A DNA stretch of 41,851 nucleotides from a virus (IMGVR_UViG_3300025151_000090:1-41851); one strand, 5' to 3'. Shown: positions 21,578 to 30,407, counted from the stretch's first letter. Notes: a model not told the origin generated them from the letters alone. Made by a program: numbers and translations.

Positions 21578-22622
21578 TTCCTGTCCTTTCGTCAAACTTC
21601 TTAACCACAACCTCATCCATCACACTTAATACTTCTTGACGGAATAGTGGGTCTTCTAGTTCTTGAGACCAGTCCGTTGCACGGAACTTTTTCTCTGTGC
21701 CATCTCGGAACGTAAGGGTGTACCACGATCCTGTTTTTACTCTATCTGAGATCTTGATTGCTTCCAGCCAAGACTCTTCATCAAGAATACCGGGCTTGTC
21801 AGTGCCAAACATAATCTTGAACTCACAAGAGCGACCTTCTGTGCCAAAGCGAGACTTTTCAAGTTTGCATTTTAGGGACTTTCCAAGTCGAAAGCCGTTC
21901 TCATCTGTGATAAAGTTCTTTTTAGCCTTTGAGCCGGTAAGCCAAATACGCAGCGAATAAACATAAGCCAGCGCCTTGCCACCTGGCGTGAAGTAGGGCG
22001 TTGTCATTGCCTCTGCAATATTCGAAGTAATGTTGGTCTTCAACTGGTTCAAGATTAGAACAGTTGCTTGCTTGTCTGCCACGGGTAGTGAAAGTTTTTC
22101 AGTGCCCTTGGCTAACACTCGTGGCTTCATAGCCATTGTAGCCTGCGGATTGAAGTCTTTTTCAAGATCTGCTTTTGCAGGGGTCATTGCAAGCGAGTCC
22201 CAGATAAACAAAACACGGTCTTCTGTTTGGCCTAAGATCGTTTCCATTGTTCCAAGAACCATTTCTACAGTAGTTGCCTGAATGTAAAGCAGGTTTTCTA
22301 GATCGCAACCTGCCGCTGTTAGGAAAGCAGGGTCGATTGAAGACTCAGAATCAAAGTAAACAACCTGGATCCCTTTCTTTTGAGCGTTTGCTGCAATCTG
22401 CGCAGCCATATAGGACTTACCGGTTGCTTGCAGGCCGGCAATCTCAGTCCATTTCCCAACAGGGATTCCGGCAACTCGACCCTTACAAATGATAGAGTCG
22501 AGCCACCGGGAACCTGTGGGAATCCAGTCTTTTACTTCTGTTGGATTTTCTTTGGTAAGATCATGGGCGACAACTGCGCCCATTTTCTTATTAAGAAGAT
22601 CTTTTAGATCTTTGATTCCCAT
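21537..22622 (-). CDS. uvsX: UvsX/RecA-like recombinase
   Basis: A 361-residue protein with AAGGAGG before its ATG. It has Walker A GLQATGKS (63-70), then VVYFDSESSIDPAFL (motif with the catalytic Glu), RVLFIWDSLAMTPAK (Walker B, about 135-149) and VLILNQLKTNIT, with Gln-Leu-Lys in the loop region like T4 UvsX. The C-terminus is acidic (YYDEEEPDE), typical of regulatory tails. It should coat ssDNA and drive recombination-dependent replication and repair. It follows the SSB gene by 10 nt, so the two are coexpressed, fitting their known cooperation in T4. Confidence 0.95.
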   Translation of the reverse strand: MGIKDLKDLLNKKMGAVVAHDLTKENPTEVKDWIPTGSRWLDSIICKGRVAGIPVGKWTEIAGLQATGKSYMAAQIAANAQKKGIQVVYFDSESSIDPAFLTAAGCDLENLLYIQATTVEMVLGTMETILGQTEDRVLFIWDSLAMTPAKADLEKDFNPQATMAMKPRVLAKGTEKLSLPVADKQATVLILNQLKTNITSNIAEAMTTPYFTPGGKALAYVYSLRIWLTGSKAKKNFITDENGFRLGKSLKCKLEKSRFGTEGRSCEFKIMFGTDKPGILDEESWLEAIKISDRVKTGSWYTLTFRDGTEKKFRATDWSQELEDPLFRQEVLSVMDEVVVKKFDERTGNAEDYYDEEEPDE

Positions 22623-22632
22623 TCAGGCCTCC

Positions 22633-23370
22633 TTATACGAGGTCCGCAAGGGCGTTAGCAACACGAGATCCGCCGCCTGCACGGACAGTCTCACTTGCCA
22701 ATTCCTCAGCATCTGCACCATCAGACATAAGGAAGTTGTTAAGGATCTCCTCAACCTCCTCCGGGGTCTTGCGGTTTTGCATTGCGTTGATATCGGGAAG
22801 GTTTGCAAGCCAGCCCTCAACTTGATCTTGATCCTTCGAAAGTTTCGAAGCCTTCGGACGGGGACGAACAGTGGTCTCAGGATACATCTTGCCTGAGTTC
22901 TTGTCGTAAGTCACCTTAAGGTCAAAGCCGCTATCGGGATCTGTAATGTCGCCAAAGTCGGGATCAAGAACGGTCTTGAGAAGCTCCTCGTATACCGTCT
23001 TGGAATAGGACCAGACCATTGGGCCATTCTCTTCTTGCCCACGCACAATAACAGGGGAGAAGAAGCGTGCCTTGGCGGAAAGATCCCGGGCCATTTGGCG
23101 GCTGTCATCATCACCCGCATCGTAAAGCTTGCGAACGAAACGATCGAGCGCATCGTCCTCACCAAAGTTGCGCTTGGGGGAAAGGAACGGCGGCGAGTTG
23201 CCCACACGATAGTGAACAAAGAACTGCTTGAACGGATCGCCGTCCGGGGTTGGAAGAATGCGAACCTCATACGTATTCCCAAGTTCCATCTTGAAATAGT
23301 TTGCGCCACCAGAACCCTTGTTGTTTAGTTGGTCCAGTTTTGCTTTCATCTTACTCATATCAATAGCCAT
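22633..23370 (-). CDS. 32: Single-stranded DNA-binding protein, T4 gp32-like
   Basis: A 245-residue protein, first gene after the 23.4 kb promoter with ACAGGAGG before the ATG. The OB-type core begins YFKMELGNTYEVRILPTPDGDPFKQFFVHYRVG (about 25-57), continues FLSPKRNFGEDD, and has ARFFSPVIVRGQEENGPMVWSYSKTVYEEL. This order matches phage gp32 relatives. There is no cysteine anywhere, so the zinc-binding site that stabilises T4 gp32 is absent. The C-terminus lacks the long acidic tail of gp32 but has Glu/Asp-rich helices (PEEVEEILNNF). It should protect ssDNA and help UvsX. Confidence 0.85.
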   Translation of the reverse strand: MAIDMSKMKAKLDQLNNKGSGGANYFKMELGNTYEVRILPTPDGDPFKQFFVHYRVGNSPPFLSPKRNFGEDDALDRFVRKLYDAGDDDSRQMARDLSAKARFFSPVIVRGQEENGPMVWSYSKTVYEELLKTVLDPDFGDITDPDSGFDLKVTYDKNSGKMYPETTVRPRPKASKLSKDQDQVEGWLANLPDINAMQNRKTPEEVEEILNNFLMSDGADAEELASETVRAGGGSRVANALADLV

Positions 23371-23421
23371 GTGTGTACCTCCTGTGTTGGCTGAGCGCCC
23401 CGAAGAGCGCCGTGGTTAACC

Positions 23422-23451
23422 ACTATACCACAGATGGACGGCGGGTGTCAA
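23422..23451 (-). promoter_or_regulatory. Strong sigma70-type promoter for SSB-to-reductase unit
   Basis: TTGACA (23446-23451), 18-base spacer, TATAGT (23422-23427), preceded by TGG. AACTTTCAACC lies at 23471-23481, 19 bases from the -35. Next to the -10 is a 12-base palindrome, GTGGTTAACCAC (23412-23423), overlapping the probable start site, which could be an operator or a leader hairpin. The 5' leader runs to the SSB start at 23370. Confidence 0.85.
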
Positions 23452-23487
23452 GCGTTCCGTCGCCGGCCGTGGTTGAAAGTTTAGAAT

Positions 23488-24342
23488 CTAGTTTTCTAAA
23501 GTCTGTTCTTGGATCATTGTGCTATATTGTACAACATATCCATAGTTGTGCTCCAAGTCGGAGCGATAAATAACAAACGAAGATGCGTTTGAAGGCTCTG
23601 TTGTGTTAATATTGGTGTTAATATCTTTAATCTTCATTAGTCTTGCCGGCTCTCGCAGGGCTTCGTCGTTAAGTATGTAAATATAACTTGTTTCTCTCGG
23701 AAAGTCAAGAGAATAAAACAACTTTCTCTCTCCGTCTTCAACGTTAAACACACCAATGGTTGCAATTCTTGCAGTTTCCACTGGATTGTCGGTTGTGTTT
23801 AGAACCGGCCTTTGTTCTTTGCAGAAGTTGATCATATGAAACGTGGAAGCAAGAAGATCGTTTAGTTGATCGTAGTAGTTTAGAATGTTAATGTCTGGAT
23901 TGATCTTTTCAAGTTCAATATTGTCGATAATGTAAAGTTGTTGAAGCAGTCCAGAGCGAGCAAACTCTTGAAGAACCATTAGAGCAGCCCTTTGTTGCAG
24001 TTTTGCTGTTCCATTGATTGTATTTGGGTCTGATTTAACAAAAATAACTGTTTTTAAGTTTTCTTTTACTTGCTCCATTAAAACAAGGGAAGTCGATGTT
24101 GATTTTGCTGCTCCATTAACAACAAAAAGCAGATCATCGTCCTCAGCAAAGGTTTTTAGTTTTTTTGACCACTTTCTTTTGTCTTTTAGCATTTTTTCTT
24201 CCAGGTCTTCTGCTTTTTTAGCACTTGGAAGTTTAATATCCCCGTTTTCCGATACGGTCAAAAGAGAATAGTTGTAGTATTTTAGGAACTTCTTTGCGAT
24301 CTGGCTTCCGCCGTCGCCAACACCAATAATCTTCTTAATCAT
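23488..24342 (-). CDS. Divergent tubulin/FtsZ-like protein
   Basis: A 284-residue protein. Residues 1-19 read MIKKIIGVGDGGSQIAKKF, like the first strand and G-loop of FtsZ ('ikViGvGGgGgNav'). Residues 69-85, DDLLFVVNGAAKSTSTS, stand where FtsZ has 'DmvFv.aGmGGGTGTG', but the glycines are replaced. Then VLMEQVKENLKTVIFVK matches the helix and strand after it. IIDNIELEK with a following YDQLNDLLASTFHMINF matches 'iPN..Ll....' plus helix H7, and TTDNPVETARIATIGVF may be the T7 loop. A polymer-forming cytoskeletal role (as for PhuZ) is possible, but with so degraded a GTP loop it may not hydrolyse GTP. Alternative: another Rossmann protein. It overlaps the polymerase stop in ATGA. Confidence 0.6.
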   Translation of the reverse strand: MIKKIIGVGDGGSQIAKKFLKYYNYSLLTVSENGDIKLPSAKKAEDLEEKMLKDKRKWSKKLKTFAEDDDLLFVVNGAAKSTSTSLVLMEQVKENLKTVIFVKSDPNTINGTAKLQQRAALMVLQEFARSGLLQQLYIIDNIELEKINPDINILNYYDQLNDLLASTFHMINFCKEQRPVLNTTDNPVETARIATIGVFNVEDGERKLFYSLDFPRETSYIYILNDEALREPARLMKIKDINTNINTTEPSNASSFVIYRSDLEHNYGYVVQYSTMIQEQTLEN

Positions 24343-25523
24343 CGTGGGATCTCCTTTAAGTTTCCAAGTGTTTTGCCTGCTTTAATGCTGGATTTAAAGT
24401 CGCCAAAGCGTGTTTTTGAGAAAGTGGCCACTAAATCGTCAATGAGGCCCAAGTCTTGCTTTGCCATATCCAATACAATACAGTCGTGGATAACAAAAGC
24501 AACAAATGTTTTGTGATTTTGGATTAAATCTTGGATTTTTTTCGTGTTCTCGTAAACAACGTCTGCTGTTGTCGACTGGACCACGTAGTTGATCGCATGA
24601 TCTTCGTCGCACGGGATTGCCCGGCCGAAAGGTGTCTTTACAAAGTCGTGGTGGAACCAGTCTTTCTTGATTTTTTCCTTGTCGTATACCTCTTCAAGGG
24701 TTTTGTTTGCCGCAGTCTTGCCATACAGCCATTGGAATGCTTTTTTCTTTGCGCTCTCACGATCTTGGATGCGTGAAAATACGTGCTGCATGTTCCATTC
24801 GTGGATGTCTTCCTCCGGCTGCTTTCTTCCAGACAAGGCAAGCATTGTTCTTAGTTCTGCTGCATTGAAATCCAACTCAACAAAAAGATCGTTATGTGGC
24901 CGAATAGCAGTTTTGAACTCGGCAGGAATGTTGAGGATCGGGAAAGAGTTCGGCTTTGTGCTCAGTCGCCCCGTTATCGTGCCATAAGGATCGTAGTGCA
25001 CCCACCCGTTTGTGCCTTTCAGGCTTCGCAGTTTGCCCTGTAAGGCCTTTGTCGTGGATAGCTGTGCCGCCACATCAAAATCAAAAATAACTTCGTTATA
25101 GTTCATTTGAGAGACAACCTGGTGAACTTTAACCATGTGGTCATAAGACTTTGGCTTTGTCCAGTTGGCCAAAACGTTGTCGGTGATTTTATTTTTGATT
25201 TCGCAAAGGTCGATAAGAAAAGAAAGTGGCATAAAATCATACACGCACCATTCTTCAATGTTGAAATCAACTGCATCAAAAGCAAGGTTAAAGGCCTTTA
25301 ACTTTTTCTCAATCTCTTCATAGTCGGCCAGAAGGTCGGCGGGGCAGCAATCCTTCAAGGAAGAGCCACCGGCCCAAATCTGGGCGATTTGAAGGTCTTC
25401 TTTGTCTGTTGTTTTGTGGAAAGCCCAAGTCTTGTCGCCTTGGGTCTCGTATTCATCAAAATGAAAAACGCCGTCTTCATAAACGGCGTGGCATTGGTTT
25501 TTTGTGTCTAAAGTTTGGAACAT
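24339..25523 (-). CDS. DNA polymerase family A, minimal form without exonuclease domain
   Basis: A 394-residue protein, about half the size of bacterial Pol I. It contains TGRLSTKPNSFPILNIP (184-200), motif A LDFNAAELR with D218, motif B RESAKKKAFQWLYG (255-268, with R, K and F at the spacing of E. coli R754, K758 and F762), NYVVQSTTADV (312-322) and motif C HDC (346-348). The Asp of motif C is kept but the following Glu is Cys. The first 170 residues do not show 3'-5' or 5'-3' exonuclease motifs. It likely fills gaps or does lagging or repair synthesis beside DnaE. Its ATG overlaps the upstream TAA by one base and has poor Shine-Dalgarno. Confidence 0.9.
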   Translation of the reverse strand: MFQTLDTKNQCHAVYEDGVFHFDEYETQGDKTWAFHKTTDKEDLQIAQIWAGGSSLKDCCPADLLADYEEIEKKLKAFNLAFDAVDFNIEEWCVYDFMPLSFLIDLCEIKNKITDNVLANWTKPKSYDHMVKVHQVVSQMNYNEVIFDFDVAAQLSTTKALQGKLRSLKGTNGWVHYDPYGTITGRLSTKPNSFPILNIPAEFKTAIRPHNDLFVELDFNAAELRTMLALSGRKQPEEDIHEWNMQHVFSRIQDRESAKKKAFQWLYGKTAANKTLEEVYDKEKIKKDWFHHDFVKTPFGRAIPCDEDHAINYVVQSTTADVVYENTKKIQDLIQNHKTFVAFVIHDCIVLDMAKQDLGLIDDLVATFSKTRFGDFKSSIKAGKTLGNLKEIPR

Positions 25524-26698
25524 TAATAAAGTTTCTGGTTAAGGACGTAGCGTCTCACTTGGGACTCAATATACCGGACCTTGGCCGGCGTGTCAAGTGT
25601 TTTGAGCGCCCGATTTAGTGCTTGACGAGAGGCCCTGATATCTGTATTATTGACGACAAGCTTGTTCTTGGACTCGATCAGCCGAAGATAAAAATAAATA
25701 TCACAGAATAAATCAATATCAATTATCTTTGTTAGCTCCCCATAATCTAACTCTGTTCTTGTATTCTTTGTTATTGTCATAAATTCTGGATTATTAACTT
25801 TAAAAGAAACATGTGAAGGATAATAAAAACAAAACTGATTATATAGATAACCAATAAATATTATAAAATCTTCGAAATCTGTGTTTTTTGCTTTTTCAAA
25901 ATAAAAGTTGTTAAACGTTTTAAATGTTATATCTTTTTTTCCAATATATTTTTCAGTTTTCTGAATAACATAAGAATCATTTATATTGCAAATAAATTGA
26001 TTTGGAAGCATATAGTTTGGATAAAAACCATAACGAGAAGCCAAATCAGCAAAACCAGAATAATAAGGGTCGTTTAAAAAGTTGTTGTATTTTTCTTGAT
26101 CATTATTTGCATCTTCAAGATTAAACTCAAAACCCAATCCTGCTTTGATATGATTAAAGTTATTTTTTAATAAATAAGCTTGTTTTGTTATGTAGTTATT
26201 TTGTCTTAAAGATATAAACTTGTTAAACTCTATAATAAAAGAATTTAAGTTTGTTATTCTTGTTTGAATTTCATAATTTCTACAATAAGTATTTAAAAAC
26301 AACTTTGCAACTTTTTGAAGATTTGAACGATATTCAGCTTGAAGATCAAAAGTGTTTTCATTTATGTTGTTTAAATTAATAAAGGTATTTGAAAAACTTA
26401 AGCCCTTTGAAACAAACTTTTTATTAAATGATGTTTTTAATTCTCCAAACAAATCAGATACAAAGTTTAATAAAGTGCCGGCGCTTGTATCTTGAACCAA
26501 GTAATTTTGTCTTGGAAATACAACATCTAAAGAAGGATTAATTTTAAAATTTAAAATATCTCTTTTTCCAGGATTATAATAAGTTAAATAATTTAAAGGA
26601 TTATAAACAGGATAATTTAATTTTTTATCAAATTTATCTTTTAAAGATCTTTCTTCGTTATTTGATATAAAGGTATCTATAAAGTATTTATTGATCAT
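25523..26698 (-). CDS. Hypothetical virion protein, very AT-rich
   Basis: A 391-residue protein (MINKYFIDTFISNNEERSL...) with GAGGG before its ATG, overlapping the 1239-residue gene by 11 nt. It is extremely rich in Asn, Tyr, Phe, Lys and Ile, unlike the replication proteins beside it, and matches the composition of the baseplate genes. No known motif is seen. As the last gene of the tail/baseplate run, a baseplate or wedge component is the most probable role by position. Only its last 35 codons are GC-rich, where the promoter lies. Confidence 0.7.
   Translation of the reverse strand: MINKYFIDTFISNNEERSLKDKFDKKLNYPVYNPLNYLTYYNPGKRDILNFKINPSLDVVFPRQNYLVQDTSAGTLLNFVSDLFGELKTSFNKKFVSKGLSFSNTFINLNNINENTFDLQAEYRSNLQKVAKLFLNTYCRNYEIQTRITNLNSFIIEFNKFISLRQNNYITKQAYLLKNNFNHIKAGLGFEFNLEDANNDQEKYNNFLNDPYYSGFADLASRYGFYPNYMLPNQFICNINDSYVIQKTEKYIGKKDITFKTFNNFYFEKAKNTDFEDFIIFIGYLYNQFCFYYPSHVSFKVNNPEFMTITKNTRTELDYGELTKIIDIDLFCDIYFYLRLIESKNKLVVNNTDIRASRQALNRALKTLDTPAKVRYIESQVRRYVLNQKLY
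25568..25596 (-). promoter_or_regulatory. Sigma70-type promoter inside the end of the upstream gene
   Basis: TTGACA (25591-25596), 17-base spacer, TATATT (25568-25573), on the minus strand, 45 bases before the polymerase ATG and within the coding end of the 391-residue gene. It lacks the 11-base upstream element but is also in a GC-rich patch of an AT-rich gene. It would separate expression of the polymerase and tubulin-like genes from the virion genes. Confidence 0.7.
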
Positions 26699-29600
26699 TT
26701 TGACCCTCTAGTTGGGACTGGGCGTCTTGGAGAGTTCGGTGTGCGTCAAGTATTGCTTGGAGCTCTTGAATTAGAAGCACAACAGCGTCTTCGTCGGAGT
26801 TTTCATTTAAACTTACAAACTCTGATGCATCTATAGAGGTGTCATTTGGAAAACTAAAATTAATTTCATTTGTATTTAAATTTAAACTAAAAGAAATATT
26901 ATCTAAAGCTCCAAACGTAAGAACTGCGTTCATACCGATACGCAAACCTTCTATACTTGTAGGCGGAACACCAGTGCCCCGCTCTCCGAGAGCATAGTCA
27001 TTAAATTGATAAACACCATCGGAAGGAGCTCCGCTAGGCACTCCACCTGCTTCACGAATTGCTTCTTGCAAATCTTGCTGCGCATCGAAGACGTCTGCCC
27101 TTTCTTGAATCTGTATAGTGGCCATTTCAATCGCTTCTTCACTATATAGACTTATTGGCGCTTGTAAAAAGCATAAATCTTCATCACGTTGTCGCCCAAA
27201 GCTTTGCCAGTGAAGTTTGCATTCTGTTGTATAGTTATGATTTGCATCAATTTTATTTACTGTATTTAAAACAACATAATACCCGCCAAAGCCAAGAAAC
27301 TCACTTATATCTCTCGCTTGCCCACCAGCCCCCATAAATATTGGATTTAAATATAAGTATTGACCAGGCATTAAAAACGGTGTTCCAATTAAACTTAAAT
27401 TAACGTTATATAATTCTCTAAGATAATTTAAGTTATCTGCACCTTCTCCAATTGTTCTTGCTGTTCTTAAAGAAGGATCATCAAACTTTTGAAAAGTTAA
27501 GTTTTTTATAATTGAATTTTTTTCACCAAAAGTTAAATGAAATATGCCTCTATCTTTATCTTTTAATCTGTGTTCGGAGTAATCGTAATTATCAAAATCA
27601 ACGCCCTCAGGGACAACCAACTGAACAGGGTTTGCTGTGATATAAATATAGTTATAGGTTTTTAAAGATGAAGGATTTTCTGTGTCGTTGGCTTGAGAAA
27701 AACCTTCAGAAAATTCAAAAAAATCTTTAACATTAATTATTTTTGGTTTAAACTCACTTAGTAAAGTATTGATATCACTACTAACCTCTCTAAATCCAAA
27801 TTCTATTTCGTTAAAACTTCTTGGAAATATAATTGTATTATCATTATCTTTAAAGCCAATGCTAGTATTAGTTGGTCCTATGTTTATATAATCTTCTTGG
27901 GCTTTTTTTCCAAACCTTAATAGCAGCTCTTCTCTTGGTTCTGCATATGTTTTTGAAAATGAATTATAAAATAATCTAGATCTTGAAGATAAAAGGCTTG
28001 TTCCTTGTAAAGCAGCTCTTGCATTTGTTTCATAGCAAAAATATGAATACATTTCTTTTATAAAAGTTTCTAATGTATAACTTGTGGCAAGCCCGGACAT
28101 TATTTTTTCTGTAAAGAATTTTCTAAAAGCATCAATATCAACAAGAATATTTGATAAGTTAATTAATATATTTCTGCCTTCTACATCTTTAAATGAATAA
28201 GGGCCGCTAATAAGATAAGGCAAGTCTTCAATTTCTACATTGTTTTCTATATTTAAATTAGCGTCTGCTAGTGCGCCCATCACCGCTTGAATAATATCTC
28301 CTAGCGTTGTAAAATAAGTTCTCACATATTGACCTGTCTGTTCTGCCCCTTCTGTGTATGGGTTTGCTTCAACACTTGTTGTTGGCGTGTTTAAAAGAGA
28401 CAGTGGTGTTTGGCGTTGAAGTTGAAAAGAAAGATTAACATTTTCTAAGTCTTGATCTGCTATTTCTTGTGCTAATATTTCCTGCTCAGCTTGAAGTGCA
28501 TCTTGCAAAAATAAAACTCCGTCTTTAGTTAAACGCCCAACATTAAATTCTTGATTTTTTATAAACTCTAAAGTAAGTTCGTTTTGAACAATTCTTAAAT
28601 AAGCTTCCCTTTCTTCGCCTTCAATCTCGCCTTCAGTGTTATTGACTATAGCTTCCACATCTTCAACGGTTATTCTGTCTGCAAGGTTTCCAAAATCAAA
28701 TCCTAAAACATATATTCTTGATTGTTCAATTAATGTATTAAAAATTGAAGAATAATTTGCAATAATATTATTTGGATCATTATAATCAACTTCAATTAAG
28801 TTTTGAAAAATCTTGGTATTTGTATTAACTCGGCGGTTGCCGTTATCATCCTCGCTGAGAACTGACTCTGTTTGTTGGCAGGGGGTTGGTTCGTCTTCAC
28901 TATCTTCTTCACCAGCGGCAGCGTCGATTTCTTCGCCTCTTTGCCTTATGTGATTTATTCTATCCAGCAATCTTTGATCGCCAATTGATAAAATATTATA
29001 AAAATCACTATTTTGCAATATTGAATCTAAAAATGAACGATAACTTAAAGATATTCCAATTGAACCATCTTGATTAAAGTTAATATCGTGAGCTTCAAGC
29101 CCAAGATCAAGAGTCTTGACTGCCTCTTCAAAGAAGCCTATATATTCTTGATATCCTAAGTTTGTTAAAGTGTTTTGATCAAAGTTCCAAGCAACATCAA
29201 TTTTTAAACGATAATCATAAGGATCGATAAAAGAGCCAGCTTCTGAGTTTTCTGGATATGACACCAAATCGCCTTGTTCTCCTCTTCTCACCAATCTAAA
29301 TAACTCAAATATATATCCTTGTTGAGTTGAACCATTTCCATCAAATGTAACCCGTTCATTTGAAATATCTGCTTCAGGAGGAAACAGCTTAGATAAATCT
29401 TGAATGTATAATTCTAATTTTGCTTTTATGCTTCTTGAGATCTCGAATGGGTTTTGGCCTTCATAGTCCCAGGAAAAAGATTTAATACCATAACCTCCAC
29501 CACGACCATTGCCAGTAGCAATTTTATTAATATTTTCGCTATCCATTTTATTTGGAAACTCAAACTCAACATCAACTTTTTCACCATCTGATGTGTTATA

Positions 29601-30407
29601 TTGTTTATAAATTCTTATTTTTGGTGTTATGCAAGAAAGAACTACAGATGGTGCACTGAACCAACTTTGATAATCTGGTTTGTTTGTAAATAAAGATAAA
29701 AAAGTTGATGAATCTTCGGCTTCAATTTGATATATATCTTTATAAAATAAATTAACAAGACCACTTTGAAGAATTGATGGGGTCAAGATGCTTAATAAGC
29801 CTTGTTGCCTTTGAACAATTGCTGTAAAGGCCTGCACGTTTTCAAGTGTCCTATCTTCAATGTCTGGAGTTGTGTTTTCATAATAGCGGTCCAGAGCATT
29901 ATTTATACTGCTGCGAGAGTGAAGCTTGGAGCCGGCGTTTGGATCTTGAGAGGTTCGTGTGCCGAGGAAAGACTGGCCCGCTTCGAGCCTGGCTGCTTCA
30001 AGTATTTCAAGAAATAAACTTATTTGATCTTTTTCTTCTTGGGTGACTCTACCTGATTCTCCACGAAAAATTCTTCTGGCTTCTGCAATAAACCTTCGCT
30101 GCAGGCTTCCGTCTCGATCGGAGCCGGCTACAAAGAAGCTTTCAAAAGCCTGCCGTGAAAGGTCCTCATCTACGTCTAGCGTAAAAAGATCTCTTGCAAA
30201 AAGGCCGCCCCGGGCATCACGCCCCACAACATCAGGCCTTTGCTGTCGGCCTCCAGGCAATAAAACTTGCTGATTAAATTGCCTGATATAATCTAAGACG
30301 TTTTCAATACCAAACTGCTCTTGGTCTGAATATTGAGAAATTCTTTGACGGTCAGATTGTGTTGGGCTGCCAATTTGTGGAAACGTTGGAAATCCTGCTT
30401 GTGCCAT
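26688..30407 (-). CDS. Large baseplate protein, hub-like C-terminal region
   Basis: A 1239-residue protein whose ATG overlaps the previous TAA; AGGAG is upstream. Residues 1-100 contain a Gln/Arg-rich start. The middle has phage structural-type segments (RLKIDVAWNFDQNTLTNLG, ISLSYRSFLDSIL). Toward the C-terminus, LNYLRELYNVNLSLIGTPFL with MPGQYLYLNPIFMG, then FGGYYVVLNTVNKID and YTTECKLHW, is the layout of hub proteins that carry a gp27/gpD-like barrel. The final 150 residues are Gln/Glu-rich and coiled. No lysozyme or spike domain is visible. By order it follows tape measure and LysM-like genes, as hub genes do in other myophages. Confidence 0.75.
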   Translation of the reverse strand: MAQAGFPTFPQIGSPTQSDRQRISQYSDQEQFGIENVLDYIRQFNQQVLLPGGRQQRPDVVGRDARGGLFARDLFTLDVDEDLSRQAFESFFVAGSDRDGSLQRRFIAEARRIFRGESGRVTQEEKDQISLFLEILEAARLEAGQSFLGTRTSQDPNAGSKLHSRSSINNALDRYYENTTPDIEDRTLENVQAFTAIVQRQQGLLSILTPSILQSGLVNLFYKDIYQIEAEDSSTFLSLFTNKPDYQSWFSAPSVVLSCITPKIRIYKQYNTSDGEKVDVEFEFPNKMDSENINKIATGNGRGGGYGIKSFSWDYEGQNPFEISRSIKAKLELYIQDLSKLFPPEADISNERVTFDGNGSTQQGYIFELFRLVRRGEQGDLVSYPENSEAGSFIDPYDYRLKIDVAWNFDQNTLTNLGYQEYIGFFEEAVKTLDLGLEAHDINFNQDGSIGISLSYRSFLDSILQNSDFYNILSIGDQRLLDRINHIRQRGEEIDAAAGEEDSEDEPTPCQQTESVLSEDDNGNRRVNTNTKIFQNLIEVDYNDPNNIIANYSSIFNTLIEQSRIYVLGFDFGNLADRITVEDVEAIVNNTEGEIEGEEREAYLRIVQNELTLEFIKNQEFNVGRLTKDGVLFLQDALQAEQEILAQEIADQDLENVNLSFQLQRQTPLSLLNTPTTSVEANPYTEGAEQTGQYVRTYFTTLGDIIQAVMGALADANLNIENNVEIEDLPYLISGPYSFKDVEGRNILINLSNILVDIDAFRKFFTEKIMSGLATSYTLETFIKEMYSYFCYETNARAALQGTSLLSSRSRLFYNSFSKTYAEPREELLLRFGKKAQEDYINIGPTNTSIGFKDNDNTIIFPRSFNEIEFGFREVSSDINTLLSEFKPKIINVKDFFEFSEGFSQANDTENPSSLKTYNYIYITANPVQLVVPEGVDFDNYDYSEHRLKDKDRGIFHLTFGEKNSIIKNLTFQKFDDPSLRTARTIGEGADNLNYLRELYNVNLSLIGTPFLMPGQYLYLNPIFMGAGGQARDISEFLGFGGYYVVLNTVNKIDANHNYTTECKLHWQSFGRQRDEDLCFLQAPISLYSEEAIEMATIQIQERADVFDAQQDLQEAIREAGGVPSGAPSDGVYQFNDYALGERGTGVPPTSIEGLRIGMNAVLTFGALDNISFSLNLNTNEINFSFPNDTSIDASEFVSLNENSDEDAVVLLIQELQAILDAHRTLQDAQSQLEGQNDQ

